Shown piece after piece: positions 26,863 to 35,952 of a DNA stretch of 64,000 nucleotides (positions are counted from its first letter, which is position 1; every line of letters starts with the position of its first letter). The notes under the pieces were generated by a model that did no database searches, was not told where the DNA came from, and saw nothing but the letters and a program-made list of their open reading frames with translations. A program made the position numbers and the translations under genes. Source of the stretch: Desulfovibrio sp. G11 (GTDB lineage Bacteria; Desulfobacterota; Desulfovibrionia; Desulfovibrionales; Desulfovibrionaceae). The DNA lies in assembly GCF_900243745.1 (NCBI RefSeq), contig NZ_LT984798.1:2564001-2628000 (forward strand). Reading direction: 5' to 3'.

Positions 26863-27733
26863 GCGTTTCATCAAGGCCAAGACGGCCGAAGTTGAGGGCC
26901 TGCGCCGATTGGCGGAGCAGGGTAAAATCCCCGCGCCGCTTGATGTGCCGCGGCCGGAGTTTTCGGCGGCCCTGTGCGGCCGCTCCGTGCCTGCCGTGCG
27001 CCTGGGGGAATATTCGCTGGCCGTGGTGGCCGAATACAAGCGGGCCTCGCCTTCGCGCGGGGTCATCTGCGAAAACATCGGCATCGAAGAGGCCGTACGC
27101 CAGTATGCCGCCTCAGGGGCAGGCTGCCTGTCCATCCTGACGGAAGAGACGTATTTTCACGGCGATATAAGCTACCTGCACAAGGCGGCAGATCCGGCCC
27201 TGTACGCGAAGCATCAGCCGCCCCTCTTGCGCAAGGACTTCATCTTTGACCCGCTTCAGGTGGCGGCCACGGCGGCTACTCCGGCCTCGGCCCTGCTGCT
27301 CATCGTGCGGCTCACACCGGATGCCCGCACATTGCGGTCCTTGCGGGAACAGGCCGAAAGCCTCGGGATGCAGGCTGTGGTGGAGGTGTTTGACAGGGAA
27401 GACCTGGACCTTGCCCGGCAGAGCGGGGCGCGCATTATTCAGGTCAATGCGCGGGATCTGGGCAGCCTCGTGACCGACCGCAAGGCCCCCCTGGACCTTA
27501 TCCGGGCCTGCCCCCCGCAAAAAGATGAAATATGGATAGCTGCCAGCGGCATAGACAGCGGAGGGCACTTGCTGGACTCGGCCCGGGCGGGCTTTGCCGC
27601 GGTACTGGTGGGCAGCGCCCTTATGGCTGGCGGCACGCCGGGGCTGACGCTGACCCGCCTGCTTGAGCAGGCGCAAGCCGCCGGTGATGCCGCGTCCTGT
27701 ACGGCAGGGGAGAAAAAAGGCCATGCTTATTAA
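26852..27733 (+). CDS. trpC: indole-3-glycerol-phosphate synthase
   Basis: TIM-barrel enzyme closing the indole ring. 293 residues from MLLERFIKAK; a Met six codons upstream is in frame but the chosen ATG has GGAAGG eight bases before it. Motifs: VVAEYKRASPSRG (substrate phosphate and catalytic Lys), LLRKDFIFDPLQV (catalytic Lys), IIQVNARDLGS and AASGIDSGG. Overlaps trpGD by 11 bases and trpF by 11 bases. Not fused to TrpF, unlike E. coli. Confidence 0.95.
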   Translation: MLLERFIKAKTAEVEGLRRLAEQGKIPAPLDVPRPEFSAALCGRSVPAVRLGEYSLAVVAEYKRASPSRGVICENIGIEEAVRQYAASGAGCLSILTEETYFHGDISYLHKAADPALYAKHQPPLLRKDFIFDPLQVAATAATPASALLLIVRLTPDARTLRSLREQAESLGMQAVVEVFDREDLDLARQSGARIIQVNARDLGSLVTDRKAPLDLIRACPPQKDEIWIAASGIDSGGHLLDSARAGFAAVLVGSALMAGGTPGLTLTRLLEQAQAAGDAASCTAGEKKGHAY

Positions 27734-28358
27734 GGTTTGCGGCCTCACACGGCAGGCGGATGTGGACCTGGCCGCCTCTTTTGGGGCAAGCATGTGCGGA
27801 TTTATTTTTCATCCGGTCAGCCCCCGGTGCGTCAGTCCGGCTCAGGCCGCCTCGATGGAGAGCGGCAACATGTTGCGCGTGGGTGTTTTTGTGGAGCAGG
27901 ACGCTGAAGAAATATGCCGCATCATGGCCGAGGCGCGGCTGGACATGGCCCAACTGCACGGCCGACAGGATGCGGCCTGTGCCAGGGCCGTGGGTGCACA
28001 GCGGGTGATCCGTGTCATCTGGCCCGCGCGCTGTTGCCACAGGGCCTTGCTGTATAACGAATTGCAGAATCACGCCGACGCCTGCGCCTGCTACCTGCTG
28101 GATGCGGGTCTGGCTGGCGGGGGCAGTGGCGTGCGTCTTGATTGGGAAGATCTGAACCATCTGCCGTCGCCGCGCCCTTGGCTTCTGGCCGGCGGCCTGA
28201 GCGCAGAAAACGTGGGGCTGGCCCTGAGCAGATGCTCCCCGGATGGAGTGGATTTCAATTCCGGCGTGGAGGATGCGCCGGGGCAGAAAAATGCGCAAAA
28301 GCTGGCGGCCGCCCTCGCGGTAGCCGCAAAACAGAAAGGCAATAGGTACTTGTCATGA
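27723..28358 (+). CDS. trpF: phosphoribosylanthranilate isomerase
   Basis: Isomerises N-(5-phosphoribosyl)anthranilate. 211 residues starting [14 protein letters not shown] with the catalytic Cys of KVCGLT, and ending near [13 protein letters not shown] with the catalytic Asp. The middle, QLHGRQD, is also conserved. The ATG at 27723 overlaps the trpC stop; GGGGAG is about ten bases upstream. A 60-base longer frame is the trpC end read in another frame and is rejected. Overlaps trpB by four bases (ATGA). Confidence 0.95.
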   Translation: MLIKVCGLTRQADVDLAASFGASMCGFIFHPVSPRCVSPAQAASMESGNMLRVGVFVEQDAEEICRIMAEARLDMAQLHGRQDAACARAVGAQRVIRVIWPARCCHRALLYNELQNHADACACYLLDAGLAGGGSGVRLDWEDLNHLPSPRPWLLAGGLSAENVGLALSRCSPDGVDFNSGVEDAPGQKNAQKLAAALAVAAKQKGNRYLS

Positions 28359-29545
28359 AGAACAGATATTTTGGTGAATTCGGCGGCTGCTTTGTGCCCG
28401 AATTGCTCATGCCGCCGCTTATGGAGGTCGAGGCGGCCATGCACGACATTTATCCCACAGAGGCCTTTCAGGCTGAACTGGAAAGCCTCCTGCGCAATTA
28501 TGCCGGGCGTGAGACACCGTTGACCCATTGCCCGACCCTGTCGCGGGAACTGGGCTTTGACCTCTGGCTCAAGCGTGAGGACCTGTTGCATACAGGGGCG
28601 CACAAGATCAACAATACCCTGGGGCAGGCGCTGCTTGCCAGGCATATGGGCAAGACGGCCCTGGTGGCTGAAACCGGAGCCGGGCAGCACGGTGTTGCCA
28701 CCGCGGCCTCCGCGGCCCGCCTGGGTATGGAATGCACCATTTATATGGGTGCGGAAGATGTGGAGCGGCAAGCCCCCAACGTCATGCGCATGAAGCTGCT
28801 CGGGGCCACCGTGCACGCGGTGGAAAGCGGTACGCGCACCCTCAAGGATGCCATTAACGAAGCCCTGCGCGCCTGGATAGGCAGCCAGAAAACAACTCAT
28901 TACTGCTTTGGAACAGCTGCAGGGCCACATCCTTTTCCGCTGTTGGTGCGTGAGCTGCAAAGCGTCATAGGGCGCGAAACACGCGCCCAGATGCTGGAAA
29001 AAACCGGCAGGCTGCCTGATGCCATAGTGGCTTGCGTGGGCGGCGGGTCCAATGCCATCGGCATGTTTTATCCTTTTCTCGACGATGCCGCAGTGCGCAT
29101 TGTGGGCGTAGAGGCAGCAGGTACCGGCGAGCCGGGCTGCTTCAACTCCGCGCCGCTCAACCTCGGCGTTCCCGGTGTGCTGCACGGCGCGTACAGCATG
29201 CTTTTGCAGAATGATGACGGCCAGGTGGAGCCTTCACATTCCATTTCCGCCGGTCTGGATTATCCGGGCGTTGGTCCCGAGCACTCCTGGCTGCACAAAA
29301 CGGGCCGCGTCCACTACGGCATGGTTAAAGACGGCAACGCACTTGCGGCCTTTCAGCGACTATGCCGCGCCGAGGGCATCCTGCCTGCCCTGGAATCTTC
29401 ACATGCGCTGGCCTGGGTGCTGGATCATCCGCATGAGTTCAAGCCCGGCCAGCAGGTGGTGGTCAACCTTTCGGGCCGCGGTGACAAGGATCTTGGCATT
29501 ATCAACAAGGCCCTGGGTTTTGCCCTGGGGCAGGACGAGGTGTAG
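28355..29545 (+). CDS. trpB: tryptophan synthase beta chain
   Basis: PLP subunit joining indole and serine. 396 residues, normal length for TrpB1. The PLP lysine lies in [17 protein letters not shown], the indole tunnel/active-site Glu in [13 protein letters not shown], and the phosphate loop in [13 protein letters not shown]-terminal [12 protein letters not shown] is typical. ATGA overlap with trpF and two bases from trpA, so the two synthase subunits are translated together. Confidence 0.97.
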   Translation: MKNRYFGEFGGCFVPELLMPPLMEVEAAMHDIYPTEAFQAELESLLRNYAGRETPLTHCPTLSRELGFDLWLKREDLLHTGAHKINNTLGQALLARHMGKTALVAETGAGQHGVATAASAARLGMECTIYMGAEDVERQAPNVMRMKLLGATVHAVESGTRTLKDAINEALRAWIGSQKTTHYCFGTAAGPHPFPLLVRELQSVIGRETRAQMLEKTGRLPDAIVACVGGGSNAIGMFYPFLDDAAVRIVGVEAAGTGEPGCFNSAPLNLGVPGVLHGAYSMLLQNDDGQVEPSHSISAGLDYPGVGPEHSWLHKTGRVHYGMVKDGNALAAFQRLCRAEGILPALESSHALAWVLDHPHEFKPGQQVVVNLSGRGDKDLGIINKALGFALGQDEV

Positions 29546-29547
29546 TC

Positions 29548-30315
29548 ATGAACCTGCTTGAAGAAAAGATACGTGCGGCCAATGCCGCCGGACGCCCGGC
29601 CCTTATCCCTTTTTTGACCGCGGGCTTTCCCGATCGCGCAACATTTTGGCCCACATTGATGGAGCTGGATGAAAACGGAGCGGATATTATTGAAATAGGC
29701 GTGCCGTTTTCCGATCCCGTTGCCGACGGCCCGGTGGTGGAAGAGGCTTCGCGGCGGGCGCTCAGCGACGGGGTAAACCTGCGCGGCATTCTTGCGGAGC
29801 TTGCCCAGCGCAAGGGCCTTGTCAAGGCCGGGCTTGTGTTGATGGGATATCTGAATCCCTTTTTGCAGTATGGCTACGAAAAACTGGCGCAGGATGCAGC
29901 CCGGGGCGGTGTGCATGGCTTCATCGTGCCCGACCTGCCCCATGAAGAGTCCGGGCCGCTGCATCGTGCCCTGAAGAAAGAGGGCATCGCCCTTATCCCG
30001 CTGGTGGGACCCAATACCAGTGCGGAGCGCATGGCCCTGTATGCCGAAGAAGGCGAGGGCTATGTGTATGTGGTTTCGGTTATGGGCATTACCGGAGAAC
30101 GGGGAGATGTAGCTCCGCAGGTGGCCGATACCATGCGGCGGGCGCGTTCTGTCTTCAGCCTTCCCTTGGCTTTAGGCTTCGGCCTGCGTGAGCCGGGGCA
30201 GCTCAGGGAACTTCCGCCGGACGCCAGGCCGGATGCCGCGGTTTTCGGCAGTGCCCTGCTCAACCACCTTGAAGAAGGCCACAGCGCCGAAGAGTTTATG
30301 GCCCGCTGGAAATAG
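29548..30315 (+). CDS. trpA: tryptophan synthase alpha chain
   Basis: Cleaves indole-3-glycerol phosphate to indole, which passes to TrpB. 255 residues. Catalytic Glu is in IIEIGVPFSDPVADGP, which also holds the catalytic Asp. YVYVVSVMGITG, the phosphate-binding LALGFGLREP and FGSALLNHL follow. Last gene of the trp operon; a strong terminator lies about 170 bases downstream. Confidence 0.97.
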   Translation: MNLLEEKIRAANAAGRPALIPFLTAGFPDRATFWPTLMELDENGADIIEIGVPFSDPVADGPVVEEASRRALSDGVNLRGILAELAQRKGLVKAGLVLMGYLNPFLQYGYEKLAQDAARGGVHGFIVPDLPHEESGPLHRALKKEGIALIPLVGPNTSAERMALYAEEGEGYVYVVSVMGITGERGDVAPQVADTMRRARSVFSLPLALGFGLREPGQLRELPPDARPDAAVFGSALLNHLEEGHSAEEFMARWK

Positions 30316-30487
30316 AGCAGTCTTACACTCTGTTGCTACGGCGACGCGCAAAGGACTCTGCCGCGAAGGGGCGGGTACAGTTTGTTTGTGCTGTCAAGCG
30401 CCGGAGCGGACGTGCCTTGCCTTTGAGAAGATGCATTTTCAAAGGCAAGAGATTATCTTTACGCTTACCGGCCCGTGCCGGCAATTG

Positions 30488-30527
30488 CAGGGCTTCCTTT
30501 CTGGGCCGAAAGGAGGCCCTGTTTTTT
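30488..30527 (+). terminator. trp operon terminator
   Basis: 14-bp stem (CAGGGCTTCCTTTC with its complement, one wobble; loop TGGGCC) followed by six T at 30522-30527. Confidence 0.93.
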
Positions 30528-30619
30528 AACAATTCATGGTAATTTGATAGGGAACGTAGGTTTGGCGCGATTCGCGCGGATTTTTTAGGATAAAAGTGAA
30601 GATGGGAATAAAAAACTTC

Positions 30620-30649
30620 TTGACTTTGAAATTCAATTTCAATTATAAC
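30620..30649 (+). promoter_or_regulatory. promoter with embedded Fur-type box
   Basis: A perfect 17-base palindrome TTGAAATTCAATTTCAA (30626-30642) lies exactly between a -35 TTGACT (30620-30625) and a -10 TTATAA/TATAAC (30643-30649). It fits the inverted-repeat Fur box described for Desulfovibrio (TGAAAAT-N-ATTTTCA type) at 13 of 15 defined positions. Iron-dependent repression of the DUF2325 gene is the natural reading. Confidence 0.8.
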
Positions 30650-30714
30650 CAGATTACGCGATTCACCCCAACAGCGGTTGCCGCTCAGGCGGTAACATGA
30701 CAAGGAGCGAAAGT

Positions 30715-30990
30715 ATGTGCGTTACACTTATAGGCGGTATGGACAGGCTGCACAAAGATTACATTGCCGCAGCCAAGGAAAAGGGGCATTCTCTTAAATG
30801 CATCAGCCGTAATGAGCGTAATTTTACCGACAAGATCGGCAATCCCGATGCCATGATCGTTTTTACCAACAAGATTTCGCATGAAGCCAAGCGCAAGGCC
30901 GTGCAGGTGGCCCGTTCGCGCAATATTCCCCTGCAGATGGTTCACTCATGCGGCGTGTCTTCCCTGCGAGAATGTCTGCGTAGCTCCTAG
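30715..30990 (+). CDS. DUF2325 protein
   Basis: 91-residue DUF2325 protein: MCVTLIGGMDRLHKDYIAAA at the start and a VHSCGVSSLRECL end. The fold is thought to resemble a Rossmann-like or receiver-like unit, and the role is unknown. The ATG at 30715 is chosen over 30697 because AAGGAG lies seven bases before it and the domain starts at once. Its promoter carries a Fur-type palindrome and the next gene is feoB, so a link to iron is inferred. A strong terminator follows, so it is a single-gene transcript. Confidence 0.85.
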   Translation: MCVTLIGGMDRLHKDYIAAAKEKGHSLKCISRNERNFTDKIGNPDAMIVFTNKISHEAKRKAVQVARSRNIPLQMVHSCGVSSLRECLRSS

Positions 30991-31168
30991 TCTGAACCTG
31001 ACAAACTCCTATGGCCGCCAGAGCAGGCAGCTCAAACCGGCGACCTTGCGGACCATCAAATGGCTGAATGGTTTTCGAGCAGGGCTTGCGGCTTTCTGTC
31101 ATAGCGAAAGCGAACCTTGGTTAACGCTGCACCATCCATAGGGAGAGTCCTTATGACTCCAATGCATT

Positions 31169-31212
31169 GCCCGGCTGTCGGAAGATTTCTTCCACAGCCG
31201 GGCAAGTTTTTT
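31169..31212 (+). terminator. terminator after the DUF2325 gene
   Basis: Ten-bp perfect outer stem GCCCGGCTGT/ACAGCCGGGC with an inner GGAAGA-TTT-CTTCC arm, then six T at 31207-31212. Confidence 0.9.
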
Positions 31213-31279
31213 GTGATAAAAATATTGTTTATAAGTAGTAGGATAGAGAGTGCGAAACACAAAAATACCTTGGCTCAAC

Positions 31280-31335
31280 TTGACATTTTAGGGGCAAACA
31301 TATAAACCCTCTAGGACTTTGGAATTCATTTTCAT
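31280..31335 (+). promoter_or_regulatory. feoB promoter region with Fur-type box
   Basis: TTGACA at 31280-31285 and TATAAA at 31301-31306 (15-base spacer, short). Just downstream, 31319-31335 reads TTGGAATTCATTTTCAT, an imperfect palindrome matching the Desulfovibrio-type Fur box at 13 of 15 positions, as does the box before the DUF2325 gene. Confidence 0.65.
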
Positions 31336-31370
31336 TTCTTTTCCAAGGGTATACAGACTTTTCTTTCAAG

Positions 31371-31426
31371 GGCGGCAGCATAGGCACCCGGCCGGTCACC
31401 GGGTATGGGAAGCTCCCGGAGTCGCC
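31371..31426 (+). ncRNA. possible structured leader RNA upstream of feoB
   Basis: Closing arms GGCG (31371-31374) and CGCC (31423-31426) enclose two hairpins: ACCCGG (31386-31391) with CCGGGT (31399-31404), and GGGA-AGC-TCCC (31407-31417). Together they make a three-way junction in the 5' UTR. It does not match a riboswitch family that I recognise, and it could be chance in GC-rich DNA. Confidence 0.3.
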
Positions 31427-31536
31427 ATACTTAGAATTTTCAGGACGGCTAGCATGAGCAATTTTTCCGGCACGGTCATGGCTGATGAGCTGCAGGGGCG
31501 CTTTTGCGTCTTTTGCGGAGCGGGGAGGGCGTTTTA

Positions 31537-33824
31537 ATGAGCGAAATGAAAAATTCCGGCAATGGCGTAAGCGGTCACGGGCATGCGCACGGCCACGAGC
31601 ACGAGCATGGTCACAAAGGCGGCCACGCCCACAGACATGAGCACGGCCACGGCTTGCGAATTGCCCTGGCGGCAACCCCAACTGCGGCAAGACCACGGTG
31701 TTTAACGGCTATACCGGGGCGCGGCAGCATGTGGGCAACTATCCGGGTGTCACGGTTGACAAGAAGGAAGGTCATATCAACGTGGACGGCACGCACGTCA
31801 CGGTGGTGGACCTGCCCGGAACCTATTCGCTGACCGCCTATTCGCAGGAAGAGCGCGTGGCCCGGCAGGAACTGGCCGGCGACAATGTACAGGCAGTTAT
31901 AGACATTGTGGACGCCTCTGCCCTGGAGCGCAACCTGCTGCTTACTGTGCAGATGCTTGAAATGGGCACGCCGCTGGTGCTCTGCTGCAACATGATGGAC
32001 GAAGCGCGCGCTTCCGGGGTGCATATCGACATGGAGCGCCTGGGAACCCTTTTGGGGGTTCCTGTATTGCCTATGGTGGCGCGTACCGGCGAGGGGCTTA
32101 AAGAAGGCATGAAGGCCGCCGTTGAGCTTGCCAGAAACGGCAAGCGCCAACCTATGCGTATTTCTTACGGCATGGAGCTGGATGAGGCCCTGCTTGAACT
32201 TGAAAAGCGCATCACTGCCGCAGATCTGCTGACTGACCGCTACCTGCCCAGCTGGGTAGCCCTCAAACTGCTGGAGGGTGATGATGTAATCATGGCCGAA
32301 GTCCGCGCGGCCGATGCCAAAACGGCCGATGAGCTTGCGGCCTTGTGCAGAAAAACAGCGGATCACGTGCGCGCCACGCTTAACGCCAACCTTGAATCAC
32401 TCATTACAGATCACCGCTATGGCTACATCCGCAGCATCCTGCGCGACGGCGTTTTTCATCAGGATCCCGGCAAGGACCGCCTGGCTCTTTCCGACAAGCT
32501 GGACAAGGTGCTTACTAATGCCCTGTTCGGCCCGCTGCTCATGATCGGAGTGCTTTACCTCATGTTTTACGTGACGTTTGAGGTGGGCGCGTATCCACAG
32601 GGATGGGTTGAAGACGGTTTTGCCTGGCTTGGCGAATTTTTGGGCGAGGTCATGCCGGAAGGCCTGGCACGCTCTCTGGTGGTGGACGGCATCATTGCCG
32701 GTGTGGGCGGGGTCGTAAGCTTTGTGCCGCTGATCCTTATCATGTTCGCCCTGATTTCCTTTATGGAAGACAGCGGCTACATGGCTCGCGTGGCCTATAT
32801 GATGGACCGTATTTTCCGCTTTTTCGGCCTGCACGGTGCTTCGGTCATGCCTTACATCATTTCCGGCGGCATTGCGGGCGGCTGCGCCATTCCCGGTGCC
32901 ATGGCCACCCGTACCCTGCGCAGCCCCAAGGAAAAACTGGCGACCCTGCTGACCCTGCCCTACATGTCCTGCGGAGCCAAGCTGCCTGTCTTTTTGCTGC
33001 TGGCGGGAACATTCTTTCCCGAGCAGGCGGCCACGGTCATGTTTTTGATCATGCTGGCCGGATGGGTCATGGCCCTGCTCGTGGCGCGCCTGCTGCGCTC
33101 GTCCATCGTCAAGGGCGAAGCAACGCCATTTGTTATGGAACTGCCCCCCTACCGTATGCCCACCCTGTTCAGCCTGTTGCTGCACTGCTGGGAGCGCGCC
33201 TGGATGTATCTCAAGAAGGCCGGTACGGTGCTGGTGGCCATATCCATCATCATCTGGGCGGGCATGACATTTCCCGAACTGCCCGAAGACATGGCCGCGC
33301 CTTTTGAACAGAAGATAGAGCAGATTGAAAGCCAGATTGCCGCTCTGCCTGAAGGAGCCGATGAGCGCACCGCCCTTGAGGAAGAGCTGGCCGGAGTGCG
33401 TGACGAACTGGGTGAAGAAGAACTGGCCTATTCCGTTGCCGGTCGCCTGGGCAAGGCTGTGGAGCCAGCTACCCGGCCTGTGGGCTTCGACTGGCGTACA
33501 GACATTGCCCTGCTTGCGGGCATTGCCGCCAAAGAGGCCATTGTGTCTACCCTGGGAACCGCCTACGCCATTGGTGAACAGGACCCCGAAGACGCCGCTC
33601 CTCTGGCCGAACGGCTGAAGAGCGATGCCAACTGGTCCAAGGCCACGGCCCTTTCGTTGATGCTTTTTGTGCTCATGTACTCTCCCTGCTTTGTGGCGCT
33701 TGTGGTCATCAAGCAGGAGGCGGGGAGCTGGGGCTGGCTGGTATTCAGCGTTGTCTTCAATACGGCGGTGGCCTATGTGGTGGCCATGGCGGCCTACCAG
33801 ATCGGCCGGTCCGTCTGGGGATAG
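31537..33824 (+). pseudogene. feoB: ferrous iron transporter FeoB, one-base frameshift in the G1 motif
   Basis: FeoB imports Fe(II) across the inner membrane, with an N-terminal G domain and a C-terminal permease. Frame 1 starts at the ATG 31537 (GGAGG upstream) and encodes a His-rich head (GHGHAHGHEHEHGH and more) up to HGLRIALA at about 31668. Thereafter the G1 motif GNPNCGKTT and everything to 33824 are in another frame. Adding a single G in the GCGG run at 31669-31672 restores one product of about 763 residues. The rest is intact: VVDLPGTYSLTAYS (G3), CCNMMDEA (G4), and the permease with ISGGIAGGCAIPGAM and SCGAKLPVF. Either a sequencing error or a true inactivation; no slippery sequence supports programmed frameshifting. 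No feoA lies next to it. Confidence 0.88.
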
Positions 33825-33873
33825 CGTGATATAAGGCCTGCCCGCTCCTGCCGGGGTAGAGGAAGACTCCGAT

Positions 33874-33920
33874 GAATGCCCGTGCCGCGCCTTGACAAAA
33901 GGCTTGCGGCACGGGCATTC
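33874..33920. terminator. long perfect hairpin after feoB
   Basis: 15-bp perfect arms GAATGCCCGTGCCGC/GCGGCACGGGCATTC around a 17-base interior, 50 bases after the feoB stop. There is no T run, so termination may be weak; it may instead protect the mRNA 3' end. Confidence 0.5.
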
Positions 33921-34118
33921 TTCAGCGTTATATAGAGCATGTTATCTTGAGGATATGTTTTCTCAAGATTTGCAGGGGCGGGCCTCGGCGTGTGTCCCCA
34001 TTGGTGGCGGACGCCTGCCCACGCAGCCGTCATAACAGTGGTAAAGCAAGGCTGTTCTGGCCGTTATGGCAGACAAGGCCCCGGTTTGGGGTTTTGCCTC
34101 TGCATTGGGGTGTGCACG

Positions 34119-34601
34119 ATGTTTCGGACGTTCTGTTTGTGTCTGGCGTGTTGCCTTGTATGTGCCGCTTCTGCCGTTTTTGCAGGGGAGGCGTGGGTGG
34201 TGCGTGTTGAAGACGGCAATACCATTTCCGTCAGCAGTACACGCAACAGTGACGAGGCCGATACGGTGCTGCGTTTTTACGGCATAGACGCGCCGTCCCT
34301 GAGCCAGCCTTTCGGGGCTGAAGCCCTGCAACGCCTGGCCAGAATCATGCCACGCGGCACAAAGGTGACATTCGAACCTGTGGGCAGAAGCGAATCGGGC
34401 ACGGTGAGCGCTCTTGTGCAGGTTGGCGGCACATCGGTCAATTATCAACTGGTTGTGGAAGGCCTGGCCTGGGTTGACAGGCAGACATGCAAGGCTATCT
34501 TCTGCCGTCGCTGGATGATCCAGGAGCATCAGGCCGTTGTGGACAAACGGGGCATATGGGGCCTGAATATAGGTACCCCGCCCTGGCAGTGGGGCAGATA
34601 A
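34119..34601 (+). CDS. secreted staphylococcal-nuclease-fold protein, probably catalytically altered
   Basis: 160 residues with a signal peptide (TFCLCLACCLVCAASAVFA). The SNase OB-fold is recognisable: VVRVEDGNTISV, VLRFYGIDAPS, QPFGAEALQRL, and VNYQLVVEGLAWVDRQ. Comparison with active thermonucleases shows changes at key places: DGDT is DGNT, the Glu after GIDAP is Ser, and the DRYGR segment is GRSESGT, losing the second catalytic Arg. It may therefore bind rather than cut nucleic acid. The ATG at 34119 directly precedes the signal peptide; the frame open further upstream is noncoding in style. Followed 14 bases later by a small gene. Confidence 0.75.
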   Translation: MFRTFCLCLACCLVCAASAVFAGEAWVVRVEDGNTISVSSTRNSDEADTVLRFYGIDAPSLSQPFGAEALQRLARIMPRGTKVTFEPVGRSESGTVSALVQVGGTSVNYQLVVEGLAWVDRQTCKAIFCRRWMIQEHQAVVDKRGIWGLNIGTPPWQWGR

Positions 34602-34615
34602 AAAGGGGAACGCAT

Positions 34616-35044
34616 ATGAATGTTACCGGTTCACAGGAACTGCGCGAATTTCTTGATGGCTGGAAAACAGATCCGCAGAATGCCAAGGCAGCTTTTGTTT
34701 CCTATATGGATTTTCTGGCCGCGCACAGCGGCATGAGCTTCACCTTCAAGGGGCGTCCCGGCATCAGCTATTCCCTGCGTGCCAGGCATGCGGCCCAGAC
34801 CCGGCGTGAGCTTTTTGTTCTGGTTGATGTTGTGGACGATGAGCCGGATAACCGCTGGCTCTCCGTATGCTTTTACAACAACATGATTACCGATGCTGAA
34901 GACCTGGGCGACTTTGTTCCCGATGGGCTGATGAATGAAGATGCCCGCTGCTTCAATCTTGAAAGCGACGATGCTCACATGCGCGACTATATCATGGCCC
35001 GCCTTGGTGAAGCCGCACGCAATGCCGAAAACAACGTGGAGTAA
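34616..35044 (+). CDS. hypothetical acidic protein
   Basis: 142 residues, soluble and acidic, not recognised. It begins NVTGSQELREFLDGWKTDP and has a central strand-rich stretch, SYSLRARHAAQTRRELFVLV, that may form a beta-sheet core. AAAAGGGG precedes the ATG by eight bases. It lies between the nuclease-fold gene and the exonuclease gene with gaps of 14 and 2 bases, so the three are probably one operon, although I cannot derive a shared function. Confidence 0.65.
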   Translation: MNVTGSQELREFLDGWKTDPQNAKAAFVSYMDFLAAHSGMSFTFKGRPGISYSLRARHAAQTRRELFVLVDVVDDEPDNRWLSVCFYNNMITDAEDLGDFVPDGLMNEDARCFNLESDDAHMRDYIMARLGEAARNAENNVE

Positions 35045-35046
35045 CC

Positions 35047-35577
35047 TTGTCTGACGTTTCCGCCCCGTCCTGCGTGGCCATAGATTTTGAAACATCCGGA
35101 TATGCGGCCCACAGCGCTTGTGCTGTGGGCCTTGCACGCATTGAAGACGGCCGCGTTACAGAGCAGTTTTACAGTCTTGTGCGGCCGCCTTCTTCGCGGG
35201 TGCTTTTTACAGAAATTCATGGTCTTACCTGGCCCATGCTTAAAAATGCCCCTGTTTTTGGCGACGTATGGCCTCAAATGGAATCGTTCATGAAAGGGGC
35301 AGGCGTGCTGCTGGCGCATAATGCCTCTTTTGACCGGCGTGTGCTGCTGGCCTGCTGCCGTGAGGCTGGGGCGGGTGTGCCGGAGCAGCATTTTCTCTGT
35401 ACGCTCAAGGGCGCGCGCCGCAGCCTGCCTTTGCCCTCCAAAAAGCTGAATCATGTGTGCGAGCATTTCGGCATTGCCCTGGAACACCATCATGCGGGTT
35501 CTGATGCTGCGGCCTGCGCAGAGGTTTATCTGCATCTGCGGGCTTTGGGTGTTACCGACAGCCAGATGCGCATCTAG
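35047..35577 (+). CDS. DEDDh 3'-5' exonuclease (DnaQ/RNase T fold)
   Basis: 176 residues. ExoI Asp-Glu in CVAIDFETSG, ExoII Asp in LLAHNASFDRRVL, and ExoIII His/Asp in HHAGSDAAACAEVY define a DEDDh exonuclease of the DNA polymerase III epsilon-like type. No polymerase or UvrC-type fusion. The start appears to be TTG at 35047, five bases after a GGAG in the end of the previous gene; no ATG or better GTG fits before the ExoI motif. Likely in DNA repair or RNA trimming. A strong terminator follows. Confidence 0.85.
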   Translation: MSDVSAPSCVAIDFETSGYAAHSACAVGLARIEDGRVTEQFYSLVRPPSSRVLFTEIHGLTWPMLKNAPVFGDVWPQMESFMKGAGVLLAHNASFDRRVLLACCREAGAGVPEQHFLCTLKGARRSLPLPSKKLNHVCEHFGIALEHHHAGSDAAACAEVYLHLRALGVTDSQMRI

Positions 35578-35626
35578 AACCTGTTTCCGCCATGCCGCCA
35601 GCCCGGCAACACCGCCGGGCACATTG

Positions 35627-35671
35627 ATATACTGTCCTGTTCACACGGCAAACAGGACAGTATATTTTTTT
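35627..35671 (+). terminator. terminator after the exonuclease gene
   Basis: 15-bp perfect stem (ATATACTGTCCTGTT and complement) with a nine-base loop, then a run of seven T. Confidence 0.93.
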
Positions 35672-35952
35672 GCCTGCGTGAAGGGTTATTATTATCAATT
35701 TTTATCTATTTGCTCTCTTGTGCAATGCAATGTTTTTTTAAAGTCTAATCTATTTTTTGAAAAAAGAATGAAATAATATGTGAGTAATCAAACGTATTGA
35801 AGTTGGTGTGATTTTTTTCCTTTATAAGGCAGCCTATCAAGCATGGCTGTTATTCTTGTAATTTGTAATACTTGAAACAAATGCATTCTTCATCCATAAT
35901 TATGATTCAACAGGCATATTTTTTTCAAAGATGTGTCGATAAATAAAATAAG
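35672..35952. other. AT-rich intergenic spacer before the insertion sequence
   Basis: About 280 bases clearly richer in A+T than the surrounding coding DNA. No open frame, tRNA or repeat is seen. Such a patch between a terminator and an IS is a typical landing site for mobile elements. Confidence 0.5.

Larger units (their letters stand above)
30991..31536. other. intergenic region between DUF2325 gene and feoB
   Basis: About 550 bases. It holds the DUF2325 terminator, a possible promoter, a Fur-type box and a structured leader before feoB (listed separately). I looked for feoA here in all frames and saw no FeoA-like (SH3) sequence. Confidence 0.6.

Noticed and set aside
30991-31168. Possible feoA between the DUF2325 gene and feoB
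   Set aside because: Translated all frames by eye; no FeoA-like SH3 sequence and no open frame of about 75 codons with a ribosome site.
31371-31426. Known riboswitch (cobalamin, c-di-GMP, NiCo) in the feoB leader
   Set aside because: Consensus cores of these families are not present; kept only as a generic structured leader.
31660-31680. Programmed ribosomal frameshift in feoB
   Set aside because: No X-XXY-YYZ slippery heptamer and no downstream stimulatory structure noticed; a missing base is simpler.
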